Shown here piece after piece: positions 22,260 to 29,441 of a stretch of DNA of 64,000 nt. Source of the stretch: Bradyrhizobium paxllaeri. Lineage in GTDB: Bacteria > Pseudomonadota > Alphaproteobacteria > Rhizobiales > Xanthobacteraceae. The notes beneath the pieces were generated by a model. That model saw nothing but the letters and a program-made list of their open reading frames with translations, was not told the origin of the DNA and made no database searches. Position 1 is the stretch's first letter. Every line of letters starts with the position of its first letter. The stretch spans positions 7,162,501 to 7,226,500 of the forward strand of contig NZ_CP042968.1 of NCBI RefSeq assembly GCF_001693515.2. Direction: 5' to 3'. The position numbers and the translations under genes are program-made.

Positions 22260-22281
22260 CTCCAGACAGAAGTCAGGCCAT

Positions 22282-22315
22282 AAAAAACCCGGCCTGAACG
22301 AAAGGTTCGGCCGGG
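22282..22315 (-). terminator. Intrinsic terminator in the metX leader
   Basis: On the minus strand CCCGGCCGAAC (22315-22305) pairs with GTTCAGGCCGGG (22299-22288) with one extra A, followed at once by TTTTTT (22287-22282). It stands between the SAM-II aptamer and metX. An outer inverted repeat, ACAGAAGT near 22325 and ACTTCTGT near 22268, encloses it and may form a larger stem. Confidence 0.85.
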
Positions 22316-22332
22316 ATCACTTCTGTCCCCGG

Positions 22333-22388
22333 CCTGTTTAGCGAGTTGTTTAACGTGGCTGCAAGCCGGCCGGCTCAAATGACCACGG
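22333..22388 (-). promoter_or_regulatory. SAM-II riboswitch aptamer controlling metX
   Basis: On the minus strand the aptamer reads CCGTGGTCATTTGAGCC, then GGCTTGCAGCCACG, then TTAAACAA and GCTAAACAGG. P1 is CGTGG with CCACG, and the A-rich strand and GCTAAA segment match the SAM-II consensus as I know it, including the GCTTGCAGCCACG block. SAM-II elements of alphaproteobacteria lie upstream of metA and metX, which fits. A terminator and an SD hairpin follow. Confidence 0.92.
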
Positions 22389-22397
22389 AATGGAACA

Positions 22398-22426
22398 AAG
22401 CTAGTCCGAAGCAGGTCCCCCGTCAA
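22398..22426 (-). promoter_or_regulatory. Probable metX promoter
   Basis: On the minus strand TTGACG (22426-22421) is followed after 17 bp by TAGCTT (22403-22398). The start would fall just upstream of the SAM-II aptamer, which is where it should be. The -10 matches only partly. Confidence 0.5.
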
Positions 22427-22561
22427 GGCAGGCCCCATGGCTAACCGGGTAGCTGCCATGCCAGCGCCGCCGTTTCTCTTTGCTTTCAGCGGCCGTCTTT
22501 TCTAATCAATAGCCATGATTGCCGGTGATTTCGGATCGATCCGGCGCTGAAGGTTCTCAAG

Positions 22562-23410
22562 ATGTCCAAAGCCCCCCCGGCCCCGCCCTCGCTGCAGGAA
22601 TTGCGCAAGGAGATCGACGCGATCGACGAGCAGGTCCATCGCCTCCTGATGGCGCGCGGCGACATCATCGACCGGCTGATCCAGGTGAAACAGACCCAGG
22701 AAGTCGGCTCGGCGTTCCGCCCGGCGCGCGAGGCCAGCATGATGCGCGAGCTCGTCCGGCGCCATCGCGGCATCCTGCCGCTCGACACCATCGAGAGCAT
22801 CTGGCGCGTCATCATCTCGACCTTCACCTACGTCCAGGCGCCGTTTTCGGTGCATGCGGACGTCTCGGTCGGCGAACCCGCGATGCGGGATTCGGCGCGG
22901 TTTCATTTCGGCTTTGTCGTGCCCTATGTCGGCCATTTCAGCGCGCAGGCGGCGGTCGAAGCGGTGGCGAAATCGAAGGGCGATCTGGCGCTGGTCTCGG
23001 CGGTGTCGAGCCGTACACCGTGGTGGAATGCGCTGGAAGCCGACGGCGCACCGAAGATCATCGCCCGGCTGCCATTCCTTGAGCGCGCCGATCATCCGGC
23101 GGCGCTGCCGGTATTCGTGATCTCGCGCGTCGCCGACGATGCGATGGTGACGGAGGTGCAGATGTGGAGCGTCCGCGTCTCGGGGTGGAACGCCGATATC
23201 GCCCGCGCGCTGGCGCCGCTCGCCGAAATCGTCGCCGTGCCCGACACCGCCTTCGACGGCGCGGCGCTCTTGGTGTCAGATGCCGGCACCGGCTTCGAGA
23301 AGATCAAGGCTGCCCTGATCCAGGCCGGCGCCTCGGTGCGCTCTTCGGCCCTCGTCGGCAGCCACGCAACGCGCTATACGGTGCCCCCGAACGGATCGGC
23401 GAAGCCTTGA
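22562..23410 (+). CDS. Chorismate mutase with a C-terminal prephenate-dehydratase-like region
   Basis: A protein of 282 residues and first gene of an aromatic amino-acid operon. Residues about 10-95 are an AroQ chorismate mutase (LRKEIDAIDEQVHRLLMAR, then PAREASMMRELVRRH), which converts chorismate to prephenate. The remaining 185 residues resemble a prephenate dehydratase fold (GHFSAQAAVEAV, GDLALVSA), but the catalytic TRF motif seems replaced by LPV in ALPVFVISR, so dehydratase activity is doubtful. GAAGG precedes ATG at 22562. The gene diverges from metXW and is followed by hisC after 27 bp. Confidence 0.85.
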   Translation: MSKAPPAPPSLQELRKEIDAIDEQVHRLLMARGDIIDRLIQVKQTQEVGSAFRPAREASMMRELVRRHRGILPLDTIESIWRVIISTFTYVQAPFSVHADVSVGEPAMRDSARFHFGFVVPYVGHFSAQAAVEAVAKSKGDLALVSAVSSRTPWWNALEADGAPKIIARLPFLERADHPAALPVFVISRVADDAMVTEVQMWSVRVSGWNADIARALAPLAEIVAVPDTAFDGAALLVSDAGTGFEKIKAALIQAGASVRSSALVGSHATRYTVPPNGSAKP

Positions 23411-23437
23411 CCGCCGCCTGAAATTCCGGAGTTGAAG

Positions 23438-24535
23438 ATGAACCGCCCCGTGCCGAATCCCGGCATTCTCGATATTGCGCCCTACACGCCCGGCAAGACG
23501 CCGGTGCCGGAGCCGGGCCGCAAGGTGTTCAAGCTGTCGGCCAACGAGACCCCGTTCGGGCCATCGCCGAAGGCCATGGCCGTCTACAAGGATGCCGCCG
23601 GACATCTGGAAGACTATCCGGAAGGAACCTCAAGGGTGTTGCGGGAAGCGATCGGCCGCGCCTACGGCCTCGATCCCAACCGCATCATCTGCGGCGCCGG
23701 CTCGGACGAAATCCTCAATCTGCTCGCGCACACCTATCTCAGCCAAGGCGACGAGGCGATCTCCACCGCCCATGGCTTCCTGGTGTACCCGATCGCCACG
23801 ATGGCGAACGGCGCGAAAAACGTCGTCGCGCCCGAGACCAACTTTACTGCCGACGTCGACGCCATTCTCGCGCGCGTCACGCCGCGCACAAAATTGGTGT
23901 GGCTCGCCAACCCGAACAACCCGACCGGGACCTACGTGCCGTTCGACGAGGTCAAGCGGCTGCGCGCCGGTCTGTCGCCGCATGTGCTGCTGGTGCTCGA
24001 TGCTGCGTACGCCGATTACGTGTCGCGCAACGATTACGAGCTCGGCCTGGAGCTGGTGGCGACCACCGAAAACACTGTGATGACGCACACCTTCTCCAAG
24101 ATCCACGGGCTGGCGGCGTTGCGTATCGGCTGGATGTTCGGCCCGGCCAACATCGTCGATGCCGTCAACCGGATCCGCGGGCCCTTCAACGTCTCGACGC
24201 CGGCGATGCTGGCGGCGGTGGCCGCGATCGAGGACACCGCGCACGTCCAGATGTCGAAGGCCTTCACTGAGCAATGGCGCAACTGGCTGACGGAAGAGAT
24301 CGGCAAGCTCGGGCTCAAGGTAACGCCGAGCGTGGCGAACTTTGTGCTGATCCACTTCCCGCTCGACAAGGGCAAGACGTCGGCTGAGGCGGATGCGTTC
24401 CTCACCAAGCGCGGCCTGGTGCTGCGGGCACTGAACAATTACGGCCTGCCGCATTCGCTGCGCATGACCATCGGCACCGAGGAGGCCAACCGCCTCGTCG
24501 TCGAGGCCTTGCGCGACTTCATGGCGGCGAAATGA
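23438..24535 (+). CDS. hisC: Histidinol-phosphate/aromatic aminotransferase
   Basis: A PLP-dependent fold-type I aminotransferase of 365 residues. ATG at 23438 follows CCGGAG by 7 bp and is preferred to a TTG 6 bp upstream. Motifs are [12 protein letters not shown] at the N terminus, [12 protein letters not shown], and the PLP lysine in [15 protein letters not shown] (Lys221). HisC enzymes act on histidinol phosphate and often on aromatic keto acids. Its place between chorismate mutase and cyclohexadienyl dehydrogenase suggests use in tyrosine and phenylalanine synthesis. Its stop overlaps the next ATG by 4 bp. Confidence 0.93.
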   Translation: MNRPVPNPGILDIAPYTPGKTPVPEPGRKVFKLSANETPFGPSPKAMAVYKDAAGHLEDYPEGTSRVLREAIGRAYGLDPNRIICGAGSDEILNLLAHTYLSQGDEAISTAHGFLVYPIATMANGAKNVVAPETNFTADVDAILARVTPRTKLVWLANPNNPTGTYVPFDEVKRLRAGLSPHVLLVLDAAYADYVSRNDYELGLELVATTENTVMTHTFSKIHGLAALRIGWMFGPANIVDAVNRIRGPFNVSTPAMLAAVAAIEDTAHVQMSKAFTEQWRNWLTEEIGKLGLKVTPSVANFVLIHFPLDKGKTSAEADAFLTKRGLVLRALNNYGLPHSLRMTIGTEEANRLVVEALRDFMAAK

Positions 24536-25473
24536 GCGCGGCACCGATCTTCCGACGCGTCGCGCTGATCGGCTTCGGCCTGATCGGCGGCTCGATCGCG
24601 CGCGCCGTGCGGGCCCAGGGGCTCGCCAGCGAAATCGTCACCACCGCGCGCTCGGAGAAGACCCGCGCGCGGGTTATCGAACTCGGCATCGTCGATCGCG
24701 TGCTGGAGACCAACGCGGAGGCTGTCAGGGACGCCGACCTCGTGATCCTCTGCATTCCCGTTGGCGCCTGCGGCCCGGTCGCGCAGGAGATCGCGCCACA
24801 CCTGAAAGCTGGCGCGATCGTTTCCGACGTCGGCTCGGTCAAGGGCGCCATCATCAGAGAAATGGCGCCGCATTTGCCGGGCAACGTGCATTTCGTGCCG
24901 GCGCATCCGGTCGCCGGCACCGAACATTCGGGGCCCGACTCCGGCTTCGCCGAGCTCTTCATCAACCGCTGGTGCATTCTGACCCCGCCCGACGGCGCCG
25001 ATCCGATGGCGGTCGAAACGCTGCGCGCGTTCTGGGCCGGCATGGGCGCCAGGGTCGAGATCATGACGCCTGATCATCACGACCTGGTGCTCGCGATCAC
25101 CAGCCATCTGCCGCATCTGATCGCCTACACCATCGTCGGTACCGCGGACGAATTGGCGCAAGTGACGTCGTCGGAAGTGATCAAGTTTTCCGCCGGCGGT
25201 TTTCGCGATTTCACCCGCATCGCGGCGTCCGACCCGACGATGTGGCGCGACGTGTTCCTCAACAACAAGGAAGCCGTGCTGGAAATGCTCGGTACCTTCA
25301 ACGAAGACCTGTCGAAGCTCACCCGCGCGATCCGCCGCAATGACGGCGAAGCGCTGTTCGAGCACTTCACCCGCACCCGCGCCATCCGCCGCGGCATCGT
25401 CGAGATCGGCCAGGACTCGGCGGCGCCGGACTTCGGCCGCCCGCATCCGCCGCTGGAGAAGAAGGGCGAGTGA
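24532..25473 (+). CDS. tyrC: Prephenate/arogenate dehydrogenase (cyclohexadienyl dehydrogenase)
   Basis: A cytosolic NAD(P)-dependent enzyme of 313 residues that oxidatively decarboxylates prephenate or arogenate on the way to tyrosine. The Rossmann motif GFGLIGGS is near residues 12-19. The catalytic region has [15 protein letters not shown] and [12 protein letters not shown]. No ACT domain is attached. It is translationally coupled to hisC through an ATGA overlap and ends the three-gene operon. The symbol is by analogy; the choice between prephenate and arogenate cannot be made by eye. Confidence 0.92.
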   Translation: MSAAPIFRRVALIGFGLIGGSIARAVRAQGLASEIVTTARSEKTRARVIELGIVDRVLETNAEAVRDADLVILCIPVGACGPVAQEIAPHLKAGAIVSDVGSVKGAIIREMAPHLPGNVHFVPAHPVAGTEHSGPDSGFAELFINRWCILTPPDGADPMAVETLRAFWAGMGARVEIMTPDHHDLVLAITSHLPHLIAYTIVGTADELAQVTSSEVIKFSAGGFRDFTRIAASDPTMWRDVFLNNKEAVLEMLGTFNEDLSKLTRAIRRNDGEALFEHFTRTRAIRRGIVEIGQDSAAPDFGRPHPPLEKKGE

Positions 25474-25482
25474 AATTGCGTC

Positions 25483-25615
25483 GTCGTCCCTGCGAACGCA
25501 GGGACCCATAACCACAGGGCTTTGCGATTACGGCAAGCTGGAGCCCCAGCTTCGCTCAACGATCAGCATCGGTGGATATGGGTCCCGGCTCGCGCTTGGC
25601 TTGGCCGGGACGACA
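25483..25615. repeat. REP-like element between convergent genes
   Basis: GTCGTCCCTGCG and CGCAGGGAC form the left hairpin, and CCGGCTCGCG with TTGGCCGGGACGAC closes the right end. CCCATA near 25503 and TATGGGTCCCGG near 25577 are inverted. This is a further dispersed-repeat type, placed between the 3' ends of the dehydrogenase and DUF2125 genes. Confidence 0.7.
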
Positions 25616-25620
25616 GAGAG

Positions 25621-26808
25621 CTAAAACAGCGGCGGCACCTGCCCTACCTTGAACGGGCCGAGAAACACCGCGCCGTCGGCGAAGCGCAGCGGGAAGGCGC
25701 GCGCCTTCTTACCCTCCAGCTCCGTCTCCTTGCCGAGCGCGTTGATGCCGGCGGCGACGCCTGCGTTGGCGTTCTGCTTGACGACCTTGCCAAGGCCAGG
25801 GATCGCCCTGTCGAGCGCACCGAATAGATTATTGAGGTCCTGCGTCTTGACGCCAGGTGCGACGCGATCGAGGGTTGCCTGCGGCACGCCCTCTTCCAGC
25901 ATCTTCTCGATGCCGAGCGCCGGGATCACGCGCTCCATCCCCGTCACCGTCATCTGCAGTTCGCCGTCGATCCGCCCCTGGGCATTGAGGCTCAACGTCC
26001 CCGCGGCGACCGAAATCAGATCGCCCTGCTGAATCCGCGAGCGCACAATTTCGACATGGCCGCCCGCCGCCTGCAATTCCCTGAACCGTTCGGGCCACGG
26101 CTTTGGCGTAAAATCATTCAAGCCAGCGAGCTTGGTCTGGATGTCGGCGTCGAACGGCGCCGCGAGTATCGGGTGCACTTCCTGCACGTTGCCGCCGGAT
26201 ATCTGCAGCACCGCTTCGATTACGGGCTTGTCCCTGGTCGAGCCATCGGCAAGGCGGCCATGCAGCTCGACATGACCGGCGCGCGCAAGCGGCGTTCGCA
26301 CCGGTCCATTGACGCGTTCGATCGACGCATTGTCGAACGCGATGGATGCGCGCTGCGGGATATCAGGCAGTCCCGACACGCTGCTGCGACCGGTGGTCCA
26401 GTTCACCTGCATCGACGGCGGCTGGCCGCGATCGGCCAGCGTCGCCGGCGACTTGAACTCGGCAATCAGGAGTTTCGGCTGATAGATCTGCGCGATCACC
26501 AGGATTTCACCGAGCCGCGCGGTGAACGGCACCTGCGCGCCGGCGGTCTGCGAGACCAGCGAAACGCTGGCGTCCTCACAGCGGACTTCGAAACGGAACG
26601 GGAAGCCGGCCACCGAACGCTTGCCGCAGGCATAGACCCGTCCGGCCTTTGCCTCCTGCGCGGCCCACGCATCGGCGCGCACGCCGACCTCGGAAGCAGC
26701 ATAGAACCAGAACGCGCTCCACGCCGCGGCAACGACAAGGAGCAGTGCAGGAGCGATGAACAGGCGCCACAGCGGGCGCCGGCGCGGCGCGGGGGTCATG
26801 TCAGGCAT
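25621..26808 (-). CDS. DUF2125 domain-containing membrane-anchored protein
   Basis: A protein of 395 residues. ATG at 26808 has AAAGGACG upstream. A basic N terminus (RRRPLWR) and one hydrophobic helix (LFIAPALLLVVAAAWSAFWFY, about 17-37) anchor a periplasmic domain with the conserved CGKRSVAGFPFRFEVRCEDA block. This matches the DUF2125 family of alphaproteobacteria, whose function is unknown. Two cysteines in that block could form a disulfide. It diverges from the ChaC-like gene. Confidence 0.8.
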   Translation of the reverse strand: MPDMTPAPRRRPLWRLFIAPALLLVVAAAWSAFWFYAASEVGVRADAWAAQEAKAGRVYACGKRSVAGFPFRFEVRCEDASVSLVSQTAGAQVPFTARLGEILVIAQIYQPKLLIAEFKSPATLADRGQPPSMQVNWTTGRSSVSGLPDIPQRASIAFDNASIERVNGPVRTPLARAGHVELHGRLADGSTRDKPVIEAVLQISGGNVQEVHPILAAPFDADIQTKLAGLNDFTPKPWPERFRELQAAGGHVEIVRSRIQQGDLISVAAGTLSLNAQGRIDGELQMTVTGMERVIPALGIEKMLEEGVPQATLDRVAPGVKTQDLNNLFGALDRAIPGLGKVVKQNANAGVAAGINALGKETELEGKKARAFPLRFADGAVFLGPFKVGQVPPLF

Positions 26809-26918
26809 GCGGCGTCCTTTGGCTAGCGATTGGGGCGAATGTAAGCATCCGCTTCCCACAACAAAAGGCATTGAAATCACTTCGCTTTGCCGGTCCGTTC
26901 TGGTAGCGGTGCGAGGGC

Positions 26919-27566
26919 ATGTCCGCGATTACACTCAACGATACGGAATTTTCGACAGGCGACCTCTGGGTGTTCGGTTACGGCTCCCTGATGTGGCGCC
27001 CGGGCTTCGACTTCATCGAACGGGTGCCGGCGCGGCTGATCGGGGAACACCGCGCGCTCTGCGTCTATTCCTTCGTCCATCGCGGCACGCCGGAGAAGCC
27101 GGGCCTCGTGCTCGGGCTCGACCGCGGCGGCGCCTGCCGCGGCATCGCGTTCCGCATTGCGGAAAAGCACAGCGCCGCGACCATCGCCTATTTGCGCGAA
27201 CGCGAGCAGGTCACCTCGGTGTATCGCGAGGTGAAACGATCGGTCTGGCTGGAGAACGAGGCGCGCGAACGCGTCAGCGCGCTGGTCTACGTGGTCGATC
27301 GCGGCCACACGCAATATGCCGGGCGACTGTCGCTCACCGAGCAGTTGCGCCACGTGCTGCAGGGGCACGGCCAGTCCGGCGTCAATCGCGACTATGTTCT
27401 GGCCACCGTGAAGGCGATCGAGGCGGAAGGCTTTCGCGATTCCCAGCTGCACCGGCTCGCGGCGATGCTGCACAACCAGCATCCAATCCATCCTTCAAGC
27501 GCAGAAGACGCGGCCTCGCCCGGCGCGCACGGTTCCGCGATTGGTCATCCCCCGCGCCGTCTCTGA
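26919..27566 (+). CDS. ChaC-like gamma-glutamylcyclotransferase
   Basis: A protein of 215 residues of the ChaC family, which releases 5-oxoproline from glutathione (glutathione turnover, cytosolic). The signature VFGYGSLMWRPGFDF is near residues 18-32, with RGTPEKPGLVLGL and GACRGIAFRI in the core. The C terminus from about residue 188 is low-complexity and probably disordered. ATG at 26919 has only a weak Shine-Dalgarno (GCGAGG). Whether it acts on glutathione or on another gamma-glutamyl peptide is not certain. Confidence 0.87.
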   Translation: MSAITLNDTEFSTGDLWVFGYGSLMWRPGFDFIERVPARLIGEHRALCVYSFVHRGTPEKPGLVLGLDRGGACRGIAFRIAEKHSAATIAYLREREQVTSVYREVKRSVWLENEARERVSALVYVVDRGHTQYAGRLSLTEQLRHVLQGHGQSGVNRDYVLATVKAIEAEGFRDSQLHRLAAMLHNQHPIHPSSAEDAASPGAHGSAIGHPPRRL

Positions 27567-27667
27567 AATTGCTAACTGTTTCGCTTCTTGGTAGAATTTC
27601 ACACTTCCGTTACAATCAGTAAGATCCCTGATTCCTTGTCGAACCCGTCTGCCAAAGGCCCGCCGGA

Positions 27668-27910
27668 ATGACCGCAAGCCCGAAGAACGTCGCCTGGACA
27701 GCCCTGCTTGGCAGCACGTTCTATTTGATTTCGATCGGCCCGAGCTTCGCCTATCTGGATCCGGGTTCCGGCAGCATGCTCCTGACCGCCATCCTCGGCG
27801 TGCTGGCTGCGACGACCTACACGCTGAAGGGCTACTTCCACAAGGCGACCACCCTGTTCCGCAGGAACCGACCCGAAGTCGGCGATGCTGCCGCGCGGAC
27901 CAAGGACTGA
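27668..27910 (+). CDS. Small membrane protein of the YLDPGSGS type
   Basis: A protein of 80 residues. A hydrophobic N-terminal segment (WTALLGSTFYLISIGPSFA, signal-like) is followed by the motif AYLDPGSGSMLL and a second hydrophobic segment (AILGVLAATTYTLKGYF), then a basic tail. Small membrane proteins with this YLDPG.GS motif occur, as I recall, next to sulfatase-like and methyltransferase genes in many bacteria; their function is unknown. It lies 97 bp before the NoeA-like gene on the same strand and probably belongs to the same operon. Confidence 0.75.
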   Translation: MTASPKNVAWTALLGSTFYLISIGPSFAYLDPGSGSMLLTAILGVLAATTYTLKGYFHKATTLFRRNRPEVGDAAARTKD

Positions 27911-28007
27911 TCGCGTCATCCGCGAGACTTTCTGAAACGAGACCTGAAGAGGTCGCCCTCGAACCGATGCAATGACCCGCCGCCGCGACCAATAGAATCC
28001 GAAGGAC

Positions 28008-29441
28008 ATGACCCCCGAGCACGGCTCATTTCGCGACGCGAGCAATCGAATTTTCTATCACGACGGCCAAGTGTTGCGGAGCTTGAGTGCGGAAGCAACC
28101 GCCAACTGGCATCAGCTCCGGCAAACGGCGTTCTTTCAGCGGCTCGTGGAAAGCGGCGCGGTCGTCACCACCGAGACGGAAGACCGCCCGGAGATCATGG
28201 CGCAGCTCTCCGGCCGCTGGGCCGGCGTCGTGCGGCACGAGCGGCTGGCGTTCATCTCGTATCCCTATGAGTGGCCGTTCTGGATGTTGAAGGATGCGGC
28301 GCTGCTGCATCTCGACGTACTCTCGCAAGCGCTGGAGAACGGCTGGACGCTGAAGGATGGCTCCGCCTACAACATGCAATGGCGCGGGCAGCGGCCTGTC
28401 TTCATCGACGTCTCGTCATTCGAGCCCTACCGCGACGGCGACTCCTGGGCAGGGTATCGCCAGTTCTGCATGATGTTCATCATTCCCCTGCTGCTCAAGG
28501 CGCATCGCGACATCCAGATTGCGCAGCTCTTGCGGAGCAATCTCGAAGGCGTCGATCCCGAGGAGGCGCTGAAATTCATTTCACCGCGCGACATTTTCCG
28601 GCGCGGCGTCTTCACCCATCTCTACCTGCATGCCCGCCTGCAGGCTCGCGCCAAGCGGGCCGAAGCGCGGACGCCGGCACCGAACACCGCGCCGGCAAAA
28701 TGGTCGGTCCGGCAGACGCGCGAGATGACGCTGCGCATGGTCCAATCCATCAGGCGGATGGTGGCGAAGCTCAACCGCGGCAGCGGCGAGACCACGTGGT
28801 CGGCCTACGAGACGACCCATTCCTACGATGACGCATCGTTGGCCGAAAAGCAGGGCTTCGTCGAACGGCATGTCCGCGGCAAGCGATGGCGTATGGTCTA
28901 CGACCTCGGCAGCAACACGGGAACGTTCGCACGGCTGTGCAGCAGCCACGCCGACCACGTCGTCGCCGTCGATGAGGACGAGCTTGCCATCGACACGCTC
29001 TACCGCCGCCTGAAGGCGGAACAGCCGGGCAATATCACGCCGCTGGTGATGCCGCTGAGCAACGTATCACCGGACCAGGGCTGGCGCGGCCGGGAAAGGA
29101 AATCGTTCGACAGCCGCGGCAAGCCCGACCTGATCCTGTGCCTGGCGCTGATCCATCACATGGTGATCTCGGCGAATATTCCAATGCAGGATTTTCTGCA
29201 GTGGCTCCGCAGTTTCGACGCCACGGTCGTGCTGGAGTTCGTGGGACCTGAGGACGAGATGACGTTGCGCCTGACGAAGAACAAGAAAGACGCGCATCCC
29301 GACTATACGCAGGCCCAGTTCGAATCCATCGCCGCGTCGATGTTCGATATCGCCGATGCGGCACTGCTCAAGGAAGGCCGCAGGCAGATTTATCTGCTGC
29401 AACCAAAACCGGCACCGGTTCCATCCCCGAGCGCGGCATGA
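28008..29441 (+). CDS. SAM-dependent methyltransferase, NoeA-like
   Basis: A protein of 477 residues. The first 290 are a conserved-looking domain without membrane segments (SGRWAGVVRHERL, YPYEWPFWMLKDAALLHLD, QGQ-like WRGQRPVFIDVSSFEPY). A class I methyltransferase domain follows, with YDLGSNTGTFARL at about 298-310 and VVAVDEDELAID as motif II. This arrangement resembles the rhizobial nodulation protein NoeA and relatives. The substrate is unknown; a surface sugar is plausible given the next gene. Its stop overlaps the following ATG by 4 bp. Confidence 0.75.
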   Translation: MTPEHGSFRDASNRIFYHDGQVLRSLSAEATANWHQLRQTAFFQRLVESGAVVTTETEDRPEIMAQLSGRWAGVVRHERLAFISYPYEWPFWMLKDAALLHLDVLSQALENGWTLKDGSAYNMQWRGQRPVFIDVSSFEPYRDGDSWAGYRQFCMMFIIPLLLKAHRDIQIAQLLRSNLEGVDPEEALKFISPRDIFRRGVFTHLYLHARLQARAKRAEARTPAPNTAPAKWSVRQTREMTLRMVQSIRRMVAKLNRGSGETTWSAYETTHSYDDASLAEKQGFVERHVRGKRWRMVYDLGSNTGTFARLCSSHADHVVAVDEDELAIDTLYRRLKAEQPGNITPLVMPLSNVSPDQGWRGRERKSFDSRGKPDLILCLALIHHMVISANIPMQDFLQWLRSFDATVVLEFVGPEDEMTLRLTKNKKDAHPDYTQAQFESIAASMFDIADAALLKEGRRQIYLLQPKPAPVPSPSAA

